IMG/VR virus record: IMGVR_UViG_3300020470_002117
Coordinates: 1 to 21,178 of that record
Length of the DNA stretch: 21,178 bases
From: a virus
Reading direction: 5' to 3' (one strand)
The position numbers were made by a program, and so were the translations under genes. Under the pieces are notes generated by a model. It was given only the letters and a program-made list of their open reading frames with translations. It was not told the DNA's origin and made no database searches. This document shows positions 1 to 5,885 of the stretch, piece after piece. How positions within the stretch are numbered: position 1 is the stretch's first letter; each line of letters begins with the position of its first letter.

Positions 1-138
1 TGGGGAATAAAAACTGCTGGCAACGCTTTTTCATTCACAGAAACGCTAGCAAATCCGGGCTTGTCAAATGTAACCACAATAAACAGAACAACAACTACAG
101 AGTCCTTAGTCGAATCGGTATCTGTCTTTACTCAATAA
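1..138 (+). CDS. C-terminal end of an unidentified cyanophage-type protein (partial)
   Basis: Frame 1 is open from the left edge to a TAA at 136-138 and encodes 45 residues. It begins WGIKTAGNAFSF and finishes with a Ser/Thr/Val-rich run ending VESVSVFTQ. I recall a similar ending (GxWGIKTxGNAFSF ... ESVSVFTQ) in uncharacterised marine cyanophage proteins; this is from memory and unverified. Only the tail of the protein is visible, so no function is assigned. Its 3' end lies under the apparent signal-peptide region of the next plus-strand gene, which uses a different frame (frame 3), so the two coding regions probably overlap. Nearly all of the gene lies outside the window. Confidence 0.55.
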   Translation, partial: WGIKTAGNAFSFTETLANPGLSNVTTINRTTTTESLVESVSVFTQ

Positions 139-245
139 CATTTAGTCAACCTGTATTTGCAAATTCAACGACTATAGCCTCTCCATCTGCAACATCCCAA
201 GGTTCCGTAATCAATCAAGGTATTCAGGTTCAATCGGGAAGTTTT
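72..245 (+). other. In-frame upstream extension with signal-peptide-like sequence, no standard start codon
   Basis: The frame of the 246-812 gene stays open leftwards to the window edge but contains no ATG, GTG or TTG before 246. From about position 72 it encodes a polar stretch with K and R (including YRVLSR), then a hydrophobic run (IGICLYSITF), then QPVFA followed by N. That is the layout of a signal peptide with a VFA cleavage site. Next comes Ser/Thr-rich STTIASPSATSQGSVINQG. An ATG at 68-70 lies one base out of frame and is immediately followed by TAA; removing one base at 71 would join it to this segment. The true start is therefore unresolved. Confidence 0.5.
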
Positions 246-812
246 ATGTTTCAAGAATTAGGCGATGGAATCCGTTGCAGTGGAACGACTTTGACCATTA
301 ATCCCTTCATCTCAAAAGTCAATACTTGGAAAGATCCATTTGAACCAACGTACCTTGAAAATGTCTATGACGACAGCACAGATGCAGATGGAAATTTAAC
401 TAATCCGGGTGGAGTTTTATATACAAAGCCAATCAGAACAGGACAGGCTAAGAATAATCTTTCATTTAACTATGGCATAACTGCAACCATAGCAGTACCA
501 CTAGATCGCCGTATGGTTAATAACTGCGTGGCCGCACAAACTAGCAGGGTTAAATATTTAGATCAAGCATACAAAGCTAGAAAATTAGATTACGCTTTAA
601 GCCGTTTAAAAATTTGTGCCGAGCAATTAAAACTCGGCGTTGTTTACGCAAAAGACAGTCCTAGTTATGTTGTCTGTGAAGATGTTCGCTTAATCAATCC
701 TCCTAATACGCTCCCGAATCATACGCACAGTATTGAGGTTACTTCCGAGACTCCCTCTGATCCTTTCGCCTTTCAGCGAGGCTCTTTACAGGAGGATTCT
801 TCTTCCGAATAG
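246..812 (+). CDS. Secreted/periplasmic cysteine-containing protein of cyanophage type, unknown function
   Basis: Position 246 is only the first in-frame ATG. The protein very likely begins upstream (see 72-245), because the sequence before it has a signal-peptide pattern. The visible 188 residues contain four cysteines (IRCSG, NNCVA, KICAE, VVCED), fitting disulfides in an exported protein. A central segment reads GVLYTKPIRTGQ, then a likely helical, coiled-coil-prone stretch around residues 98-130 (LDQAYKARKLDYALSRLKIC). Near the end lies VCEDVRLINPPNTLP. I recall this arrangement (TRTGQ..., helix with Cys, VC.DV...NPP) from uncharacterised marine cyanophage proteins; no search was run. The last 74 bp overlap the convergent minus-strand gene, leaving no room for a terminator between them. 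Function unknown; a virion or host-envelope role is conceivable. Confidence 0.8.
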   Translation: MFQELGDGIRCSGTTLTINPFISKVNTWKDPFEPTYLENVYDDSTDADGNLTNPGGVLYTKPIRTGQAKNNLSFNYGITATIAVPLDRRMVNNCVAAQTSRVKYLDQAYKARKLDYALSRLKICAEQLKLGVVYAKDSPSYVVCEDVRLINPPNTLPNHTHSIEVTSETPSDPFAFQRGSLQEDSSSE

Positions 813-1539
813 CAAGCAATTTTTTAGTCAATTTTTTACTAAAACTTTTGACCTTCCCTTTAAGCTGACCTTGTACGAATTTCGCTAGGGGCTGCCCAAT
901 AACAGTGACTCCGATAACTGAAGTAATAGCAATTGTTGATGTGTTTACAAGGGTGCTTGGTGGCGGCGTGTATGAATTAATGACATCAAATAACGCTCTG
1001 TCTTGGTAAATGGTTTCACATAAATCACCATTTTTTTCATAGCGTAAAACGACCTTGGTTGAGAATTTGCCTGTAGCTCCGGGCGGAGGCGAGCCGGGTC
1101 TGGGGCAAGGCAAGTCAATATTTTGATCTGTTTTTATTCCTGATAAATCAACTTTTGGAAGCTCTAAACCCTTGGCAAGGCTTTCTGTTTTTTGAGTTTC
1201 TTTTTCTTTTTTAGTTTCTGTTTTTGGTGTTTTTACATTTGGAGTAGGAGCAACTAATTCTGGTTCTTCTGCTTTTACAGGCCCAACAGCAGACAGTCCT
1301 TCCCAATCAATCGCCATGCTTTCCAATGTGGGTACATTGCCATCACAAAGAATCAAATTTCCTTTTTCATCATTTGTTACTAGCTGCTTATTTTTTAACG
1401 TCCTAGCTCTTACACAGCCGGGCATTTGAATAACTGGAAAACCTATATTGCTAGGTATTTGTGGATTTGATGTGCGGATTATTGTTGTATCAATCGAAGC
1501 GTCTGGTATCTCTCTAATTCCAATTTCTTCTATTTCCAT
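739..1539 (-). CDS. Conserved cyanophage-type protein with C-terminal hydrophobic segment and basic tail
   Basis: The product has 266 residues. An N-terminal region contains FPVIQMPGCVRAR (about 34-46) and NKQLVTNDEKGNLILCDG (about 50-67). A charged Pro/Lys/Glu/Thr-rich linker follows (about 90-125), then a CPRPGSPPPGATG segment, a Cys-containing strand region (GDLCETIYQ), a hydrophobic stretch (about 197-215, TIAITSVIGVTVIG) and a strongly Lys/Arg-rich tail. By the positive-inside rule the tail would be cytoplasmic if the segment spans the membrane. The PGCV...N.QLV.DD..G...LCD.G...P pattern with a late PCP motif is, from memory, a recurring uncharacterised cyanophage protein. The start ATG directly abuts the stop of the preceding 185-residue gene, implying co-transcription. 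The 3' end overlaps the plus-strand secreted gene by 74 bp. Biochemical role unknown. Confidence 0.85.
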   Translation of the reverse strand: MEIEEIGIREIPDASIDTTIIRTSNPQIPSNIGFPVIQMPGCVRARTLKNKQLVTNDEKGNLILCDGNVPTLESMAIDWEGLSAVGPVKAEEPELVAPTPNVKTPKTETKKEKETQKTESLAKGLELPKVDLSGIKTDQNIDLPCPRPGSPPPGATGKFSTKVVLRYEKNGDLCETIYQDRALFDVINSYTPPPSTLVNTSTIAITSVIGVTVIGQPLAKFVQGQLKGKVKSFSKKLTKKLLAIRKKNPPVKSLAERRKDQRESRK

Positions 1540-2097
1540 TTAGCAGTCATTCCATTGACCAGCAACGTCACTTGCAAGGTTGCCCACCTGCTTTCTTGCC
1601 TGACCAAAAAATATTCCTGCTAATACTGGCCCTACTATTGGAACGCTTGCAATGGCAGGACTAACTGAAACGCTTGCACTATCCGCAATTAGCTGACCAT
1701 TACTGCGACCCTGTGCCATTTTTTCAATACAAGCAATCTGTTCTGCTGTTAATTTCCCTCCATCGCCTTTTGGATAAATAGCAAACTGAGCTACATCTTG
1801 TTTATGCGTATATCTCTTTTTAACTCCACCATTAAAAGTAGGCTTGGAATCATCAACAATAGTTGTAACTAGCTTTGGATCGTGTTGCTTAGAATTAAAC
1901 ATCCACTCTTCAGCTCCATCAGGCTTGGTTTCACTCCTGATTTGGATTGAGCTATAAGGAGTGCTAGATAGTTTGGCGATGTCTGGTATGCCTGAATCTT
2001 TACGAGCCAAAAGATTAAGGCTCATAAAATTTGTTGCGATTAATCCAGAGGCAAGCACTAACGTACTTAATCCATTAAATGACTTAAATTGAATCAT
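1540..2097 (-). CDS. Membrane-associated protein with N-terminal TM/signal and C-terminal hydrophobic segment, unknown
   Basis: The product has 185 residues. Residues about 9-30 (LSTLVLASGLIATNFMSLNL) form a hydrophobic signal/anchor helix after a short N-terminus with one Lys. The middle is polar, with the charged motif GGVKKRYTHKQDVAQFAIY. Near the C-terminus a Gly/Ala/Pro-containing hydrophobic stretch (about 140-165, PAIASVPIVGPVLAGIFFG) precedes an ending of WNDC. The cysteine in IACIEK and the terminal Cys are the only two, so they could pair. The ATG overlaps the TGA of the upstream 72-residue gene (ATGA), and the stop abuts the next start, so it is a central member of a four-gene cassette of small membrane proteins. 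I do not recognise a named family; similar Cys-ended proteins occur in cyanophages as far as I recall. Confidence 0.8.
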   Translation of the reverse strand: MIQFKSFNGLSTLVLASGLIATNFMSLNLLARKDSGIPDIAKLSSTPYSSIQIRSETKPDGAEEWMFNSKQHDPKLVTTIVDDSKPTFNGGVKKRYTHKQDVAQFAIYPKGDGGKLTAEQIACIEKMAQGRSNGQLIADSASVSVSPAIASVPIVGPVLAGIFFGQARKQVGNLASDVAGQWNDC

Positions 2098-2312
2098 TTG
2101 CTAAACGGAATACCCTTCAAAGAAGCCCCACCTGTCATCTTTGGCATTTTTTGAATCTTTGGCATTGCTCCTTTAACAAGAGAAGGCAATTGTTTTTGCA
2201 CTTCACTCATTATGGATTCTGTAATCTTGCCACGCTGGAAGTAAGCAAACGTACCACCAGCTACTGCCACCACTAGGGCAGCAGCATTTATATAGGTAAG
2301 GATCTTGATCAT
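2094..2312 (-). CDS. Small single-TM protein
   Basis: The product has 72 residues from the ATG at 2312, which overlaps the TGA of the upstream 55-residue gene as ATGA. A second in-frame ATG three codons earlier (2321) is possible but would deepen the overlap to 13 bp. After MIKILTY, residues about 8-25 (INAAALVVAVAGGTFAYF) form one transmembrane helix, followed by a basic, amphipathic, Lys/Met/Pro-rich tail (KITESIMSEVQKQLPSLVKG..., then repeated PKIQKMPKM-like units). With one TM helix and a basic tail, a holin-like or membrane-scaffold role is possible, but nothing diagnostic is visible. Its stop overlaps the next ATG, so translation is probably coupled along the cassette. Confidence 0.75.
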   Translation of the reverse strand: MIKILTYINAAALVVAVAGGTFAYFQRGKITESIMSEVQKQLPSLVKGAMPKIQKMPKMTGGASLKGIPFSK

Positions 2313-2476
2313 GCAGGGCAAGCCTCTCCACTATCGACTTCATCCATATTTGCCTTAACTAATTGAGCTACTTTTGCTTCTAATGCGGCTTGATTCTCTT
2401 TCCATTCAGCAGCTCTGCGTTCTTGATCAGCTTGTAATTGTTTAACTTCGGCTGCAAGGCTTAAGCGGTCAGACAT
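2309..2476 (-). CDS. Small coiled-coil protein (55 residues)
   Basis: ATG at 2474-2476, TGA at 2309-2311. The product begins MSDRLSLAAEVKQLQADQER and is almost entirely helical by composition. Leu/Ala/Val heptad-like positions (LSLAAEV, ALEAKVAQLV) alternate with Glu/Lys/Gln, so a short coiled coil is likely; it ends DSGEACPA. The 38-bp gap upstream is one of the larger gaps on this strand and holds a TATAAT-like sequence. The stop codon overlaps the ATG of the TM protein (ATGA), which argues strongly that this short frame is a real gene. A coiled-coil partner next to a single-TM protein could suggest a membrane complex, but that is inference. No family is recognised. Confidence 0.75.
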   Translation of the reverse strand: MSDRLSLAAEVKQLQADQERRAAEWKENQAALEAKVAQLVKANMDEVDSGEACPA

Positions 2477-2498
2477 AAAAATAATACATTGCCTTCAA

Positions 2499-2504
2499 AT
2501 TATA
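2499..2504 (-). promoter_or_regulatory. Possible -10 element upstream of the small membrane-gene cassette
   Basis: The minus strand reads TATAAT at 2504-2499 in the gap before the 55-residue gene. A TTGACG lies at 2518-2513, but the spacer is only 8 bp, far from the 17 bp a sigma-70 promoter needs, so the -35 match is probably chance. TATAAT-like strings are common in A+T-rich DNA. Confidence 0.2.
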
Positions 2505-2514
2505 GCCTTAACCG

Positions 2515-2970
2515 TCAAGATGGCTTAGTAGGCCAAGTTACGTTATGAGGCCAATCAGCACCAGAAGAAGCTGGAAGATCTCTTAATTCTTGTCTATAAG
2601 TTTTCATTTCATCCGACATGGTTACATCAGACAAAGCATAAAAATCTGTTTCTTTTAAAAGCTCATCACGCTTCGCTCTTCTATTTGCTGCTGTTTGATT
2701 ATCAATCTCTGTGGCATCATCTCCTGTTGCAGTAACAACCTTAAATTCTGTGTACCATTTGCCGTCAATTTGTTCTACACCATCTCTTTGTACTCTTTGA
2801 TAAGGAGGTGTTGTAGTAGGCCACGCACCATCAAATACCCAGTCGTAGCCAAGAGAATTTACGTTTTCTTCAGTTAATGGTTTAGGGATTGATACATTAG
2901 GAAATTCACGACGAAACATCGATTCCCCAATAATTAGAGAACCATCGCTTTGTTTTCTAAATTCAGTCAT
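2515..2970 (-). CDS. Phage tail assembly chaperone-like protein
   Basis: The product has 151 residues. The C-terminal third (about 96-151) reads RRAKRDELLKETDFYALSDV, then YRQELRDLP, then NVTWPTKPS. This is the pattern of the Phage_tail_APC family (R..RD.LL..TD......D.........YRQ.LRDLP......WP..P), usually found at the ends of tail-fibre modules and thought to help fibre or tail assembly. The N-terminal two thirds (FRREFPNVSIP, LGYDWVFDGAWP, IDGKWYTEFKV) match a fibre-associated domain often fused to it in marine phages, as I recall. It sits just after the last fibre gene, as expected. No strong Shine-Dalgarno is seen before its ATG; the 54-bp gap upstream holds a hairpin. The family call is from motif recognition only. 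Confidence 0.85.
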   Translation of the reverse strand: MTEFRKQSDGSLIIGESMFRREFPNVSIPKPLTEENVNSLGYDWVFDGAWPTTTPPYQRVQRDGVEQIDGKWYTEFKVVTATGDDATEIDNQTAANRRAKRDELLKETDFYALSDVTMSDEMKTYRQELRDLPASSGADWPHNVTWPTKPS

Positions 2971-2987
2971 GATTAATAAATAAGGGT

Positions 2988-3023
2988 GGAAAATAAAGGG
3001 GTTAAATTCATATAAATTCCCCC
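2988..3023 (-). terminator. Weak candidate rho-independent terminator after the DUF7483-like gene
   Basis: Immediately after the stop at 3025, the minus strand has a G-run (3023-3019), AATT, a 6-nt loop, AATT, a 3-nt bulge and a C-run (3001-2998), followed by the U-rich TTTATTTT. The four-GC-pair base plus AATT stem gives a plausible but bulged hairpin. It could lower expression of the downstream small-protein cassette without fully terminating. Confidence 0.3.
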
Positions 3024-3024
3024 A

Positions 3025-4623
3025 TTAAGCGTGGGCGTAGTAGATGTATTCTTTACCAGTATTATTAAAATCATCGTTCCCAGAGTAAAAATCAAAACCA
3101 CCACCACCAGAAGAAACAGGATCACCTACGTCCTGATTAGTTTGAGCAAGATCTGTTAAGAATATTTTCTTATCATCACCTGATCCCCATCCTCTAGTTG
3201 TGTCAAATACAACCCATTTACCTGTTCCATCACGACGTTTTACTAATAAAAATCTTGGCGTAAAACCAAGATTCCTTATTTGTAATTGACCGCTTACTCC
3301 TGTATAGCTACCCACGGCTGAAATTCCCGAAATGCTGGCGAAGAGCATCATAATAAAATTAGACGTGCCCGTATCATTAGTAACTTGACTAGATCCAAGT
3401 GTTACGACAGAAGCCGTGGGAGCTGTGTCATTCCATCTATTAGCCGAATCAACTTCGGCAGAACTCGTATTTAAAACTAAATGATATTGTTCTGGATTGG
3501 TTCCACCGTTCAATCCTTTGTGATAAACCATCCAATCCCTGGCAGAACCATCTCTTCGCTTGCACCAGATCATTTCTGGAACAACGCCTAAATTATGGTT
3601 AATTTGTAAACCTGCTACACCTGTGGCCTTGTAGGTCACCACATCAAACCCCGCGTGGCGTTTAAACATCCAGGCCATATAGGGACTATCGTAATTTTGA
3701 AAAACCCCGTTCTGATAAGGAAACGTCGAATCTGAATCAGAATCTTCTGAACTAGTGTTATTTGGGTATACTCTCTTTCCTTCAATTAATCTTGCTGAAA
3801 GTCGCCAATCTTGTTGGTTGGCTGGTTTCTTCATGAGAACCATATCAACAACATGTGATGAGTCAAAAGCAGGAGACCCAGCACTACCTGCTGCATCCAT
3901 AGAGAATACGTTTGTTCCAGCAGTTATATTTTCAGGATTCATTGTCTTTCCTGTTTCTGCTGCAATAGCAACATACATATAGCTTTTACCTGAAACATTT
4001 ATACCTGAAGATCCGCCAACTTGAAGCAAAAAACCATCTGCCAATGGATCAGATTGAGGCCAAGTCCATTGATTATCATTTTTATCAACGTCTACAACTT
4101 TGTCTCTTTCTGCGGTGACTGAAGATGTCCCGTTAACAGCCCAACCTCTCATATTGTCCTGAATCTGTGGACGGCCCATATTTGGGTCTGTATCACTTTC
4201 TATTTGCTTTAGTAATAACCAACCAGGCTCAAACGGTAATGAAATTTTATTATCACCTGCATTACCCGTTCCATTGTACTTACCGCAAGAAATAATTGAT
4301 TGTGTCCCATCTGGTCCAAATTCTGCTTCCTCATGAGCAAAAATAAAAGCAATATATTGACCAACCTTATTATTATCAGAGCCTACAACAAATTGAGTAG
4401 CACTTACACTATTCACTGAAGCATTAGCATCAGTATTAACAGCATCCTTACTATTTAACTTCCAGAATTGATTTGTACTAAGGCTACGATGCCAACATAT
4501 CCAGTTTTCACTCCCGTTGTATTGCTTCAACATAATAAAGCCAGGAGTAGAACCAAGGCTATGGTTTAGGGTTCTTGCTGATCCATCAGATCCTGTTTTT
4601 TCCCAAGTAACTATATCGAGAAA
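3025..4623 (-). repeat. Two diverged ~325-residue tandem copies within the DUF7483-like protein
   Basis: Residues about 138-461 and 462-669 align as an A+B module pair. Shared landmarks recur about 325 residues apart: DIVTWEKTG versus DVVTYKATG, LNHSLGSTPGFIMLK versus INHNLGVVPEMIWCK, and WICWHRSL versus WMVYHKGL. The second copy is shorter because the trailing B-like unit is absent. The DNA of the copies is strongly diverged, so this is an old duplication. Confidence 0.65.
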
Positions 4624-5034
4624 TTTTTCTTTCTTTTTAAACGTCCAAGAAACATAATCAGCACCACTAGTATTTTCTCTTGTGCCTGATCCTATTGAAA
4701 AACCATTATTATTAAAAGAACTTAAACCATTAGAGCCATAATTAAGACCAGAAGCCTTGTTAGGCGAATTATACATAAAAAGAGAATCACCAGACGAGTA
4801 AAAGGTTCGAGTGAACAACATGTGATCAGCAACGTTGTTACCTGTTGATCCAGTTAACTTTTTAATCCATACAATTCCATCTTCTGAACCACTTAAATCA
4901 ACACCTGTATTTATTGATCTTGCTGTTGCATTCCCCTTGTAAACACATGTTTTGAAAACATCTTCTACCCCTAATTTTTCAGCGCCAGCAGCACCAGCAG
5001 CACCTTGTAAAATCTTGAGAGTACTAGGGTCCAT
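3025..5034 (-). CDS. DUF7483-like repeat tail fibre/adhesin protein
   Basis: The product has 669 residues with no cleavable signal. After a helical N-terminus (to about 25) it is built from repeated beta-rich modules. Type A units (about 138-235 and 462-568) run F.DVVTW/YxxTG, a NHxLGxxPxxIMxK segment and W..WH/YHKGL. Type B units (about 245-356 and 573-669) run YTGTG...LGFxPxxLLVKxxDGT..W..FD..RGW, and each ends near an aromatic strand (YMYVAIA, YIYYAHA). More diverged B-like units lie at about 29-131 and 372-456. This matches DUF7483 as I know it from marine phage fibre proteins, so a host-surface contact role at the virion is inferred. It starts 9 bp after the 260-residue fibre gene, with no clear Shine-Dalgarno. 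The family call is from motif reading. Confidence 0.85.
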   Translation of the reverse strand: MDPSTLKILQGAAGAAGAEKLGVEDVFKTCVYKGNATARSINTGVDLSGSEDGIVWIKKLTGSTGNNVADHMLFTRTFYSSGDSLFMYNSPNKASGLNYGSNGLSSFNNNGFSIGSGTRENTSGADYVSWTFKKKEKFLDIVTWEKTGSDGSARTLNHSLGSTPGFIMLKQYNGSENWICWHRSLSTNQFWKLNSKDAVNTDANASVNSVSATQFVVGSDNNKVGQYIAFIFAHEEAEFGPDGTQSIISCGKYNGTGNAGDNKISLPFEPGWLLLKQIESDTDPNMGRPQIQDNMRGWAVNGTSSVTAERDKVVDVDKNDNQWTWPQSDPLADGFLLQVGGSSGINVSGKSYMYVAIAAETGKTMNPENITAGTNVFSMDAAGSAGSPAFDSSHVVDMVLMKKPANQQDWRLSARLIEGKRVYPNNTSSEDSDSDSTFPYQNGVFQNYDSPYMAWMFKRHAGFDVVTYKATGVAGLQINHNLGVVPEMIWCKRRDGSARDWMVYHKGLNGGTNPEQYHLVLNTSSAEVDSANRWNDTAPTASVVTLGSSQVTNDTGTSNFIMMLFASISGISAVGSYTGVSGQLQIRNLGFTPRFLLVKRRDGTGKWVVFDTTRGWGSGDDKKIFLTDLAQTNQDVGDPVSSGGGGFDFYSGNDDFNNTGKEYIYYAHA

Positions 5035-5043
5035 AATTAATAA

Positions 5044-5826
5044 TTAAGTTGTGTAATCAACGATTGAAGAAGCACGATAAGTTGTGCCGCCATCATCAGT
5101 TGTCAGAATTATTAAATGTGTTTTAGACGCACTTAAAGTTGGTGCGGTATCAGCAGGCCATTTAATAGTTCCACTGGCTAATGTCCAAGCTGTTGTATGA
5201 CTTGCATTTGCTAATTCAATCACAAAAGAAAAACTTCTACTTGCTGGAGGATTACTAAATGTCCATTGAGTAACGTTAGCGTTTTGAGTAAGAGTGAAGT
5301 AATTCCCTGTTGATAAATCAACTGTAGGTGTAGCTGATTGAGTTATTGCTACAACTGTTTGTTTATATGGTCCAGCAATATCAACACCATCTACTGCTGC
5401 TGTTCCCGTCACGTCAATTCCCGTTCCAGTGGTAGCTAGTTTTGCATTTGCCGAGTGATAGAATGTGCAACCTGCTCCTTGAGTAGCTAAAAATATATTT
5501 TCAGTAAAATCTGAATTACCTACTGAGAATGATTTATTGTCAGCTATATGTATATTTAAGTGCCCTGAAAGACCTTTAATATTATTATTTGTTCCATTGG
5601 TGTCGACAGATAAAGTTGCCCCAAAAGTAGCTTTAGCATTATCCGCAAACTCAAGAGCGTTATCTGATACATCCCATACAACATTATGGCTTGCACCTGT
5701 CAGAGTGACATCTCCCGTAAAGGTCGCTCCAGCAGTTGAAGGAATTGTACTAGTGGCAACTGTTACATCGCCAGAACCTGTTTCATAAATCAGGTTGTTA
5801 CATTTTAAGTCACCGTAGGGAGCCAT
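5044..5826 (-). CDS. Cyanophage-type virion structural/fibre protein
   Basis: The product has 260 residues. The N-terminus (MAPYGDLKCNNLIYETGSGD, then STAGATFTGDVTLTG) resembles that of the 316-residue neighbour (7395-8345), suggesting a shared docking segment. Residues about 55-125 carry ALEFADNAKATFGA and NIHIADNKSFSVGN, a beta-repeat style common in marine cyanophage fibres. The C-terminal half (YKQTVVAITQSATPTVDLST, then FSFVIELANASHTTAWT, then KWPADTAPTLS) resembles a beta-rich tip domain seen repeatedly in such phages as far as I recall. It is separated by 57 bp from the upstream 503-residue gene and by 9 bp from the next. A role as one of several fibre or adhesin components is inferred. 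Confidence 0.8.
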   Translation of the reverse strand: MAPYGDLKCNNLIYETGSGDVTVATSTIPSTAGATFTGDVTLTGASHNVVWDVSDNALEFADNAKATFGATLSVDTNGTNNNIKGLSGHLNIHIADNKSFSVGNSDFTENIFLATQGAGCTFYHSANAKLATTGTGIDVTGTAAVDGVDIAGPYKQTVVAITQSATPTVDLSTGNYFTLTQNANVTQWTFSNPPASRSFSFVIELANASHTTAWTLASGTIKWPADTAPTLSASKTHLIILTTDDGGTTYRASSIVDYTT

Positions 5827-5865
5827 GATTCACTCGTGTTTGTTGATAGTTTAGCCCCTAATAAG

Positions 5866-5885
5866 AAGCATGGGAAAAGATGCTT
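5866..5885 (-). terminator. Short hairpin after the 503-residue gene, possible attenuator
   Basis: The minus strand shows AAGCAT, an 8-nt loop and ATGCTT, a perfect 6-bp stem that starts inside the TAA stop codon and is followed by CTTATT. The U tract is poor and the stem is A+T-rich, so efficient termination is unlikely; a 3'-end processing or attenuation signal is possible. The 57-bp gap contains nothing else recognisable. Confidence 0.2.

Noticed and set aside
12-70. Slippery-site -1 frameshift joining the frame-1 upstream gene to the frame-3 secreted protein
   Set aside because: No XXXYYYZ heptamer in the right phase was found in the A-rich part (around 6-14), and such a fusion would bury the signal peptide in the middle of a protein.
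2513-2518. TTGACG as a -35 element for the TATAAT at 2499-2504
   Set aside because: The spacer is only 8 bp, so the two cannot form a sigma-70 promoter; the pair is probably chance in A+T-rich DNA.
2695-3982. Plus-strand frames at 2695-2877 and 3755-3982
   Set aside because: Both are antisense to well-supported genes (the chaperone-like and DUF7483-like proteins), short and without recognisable domains.
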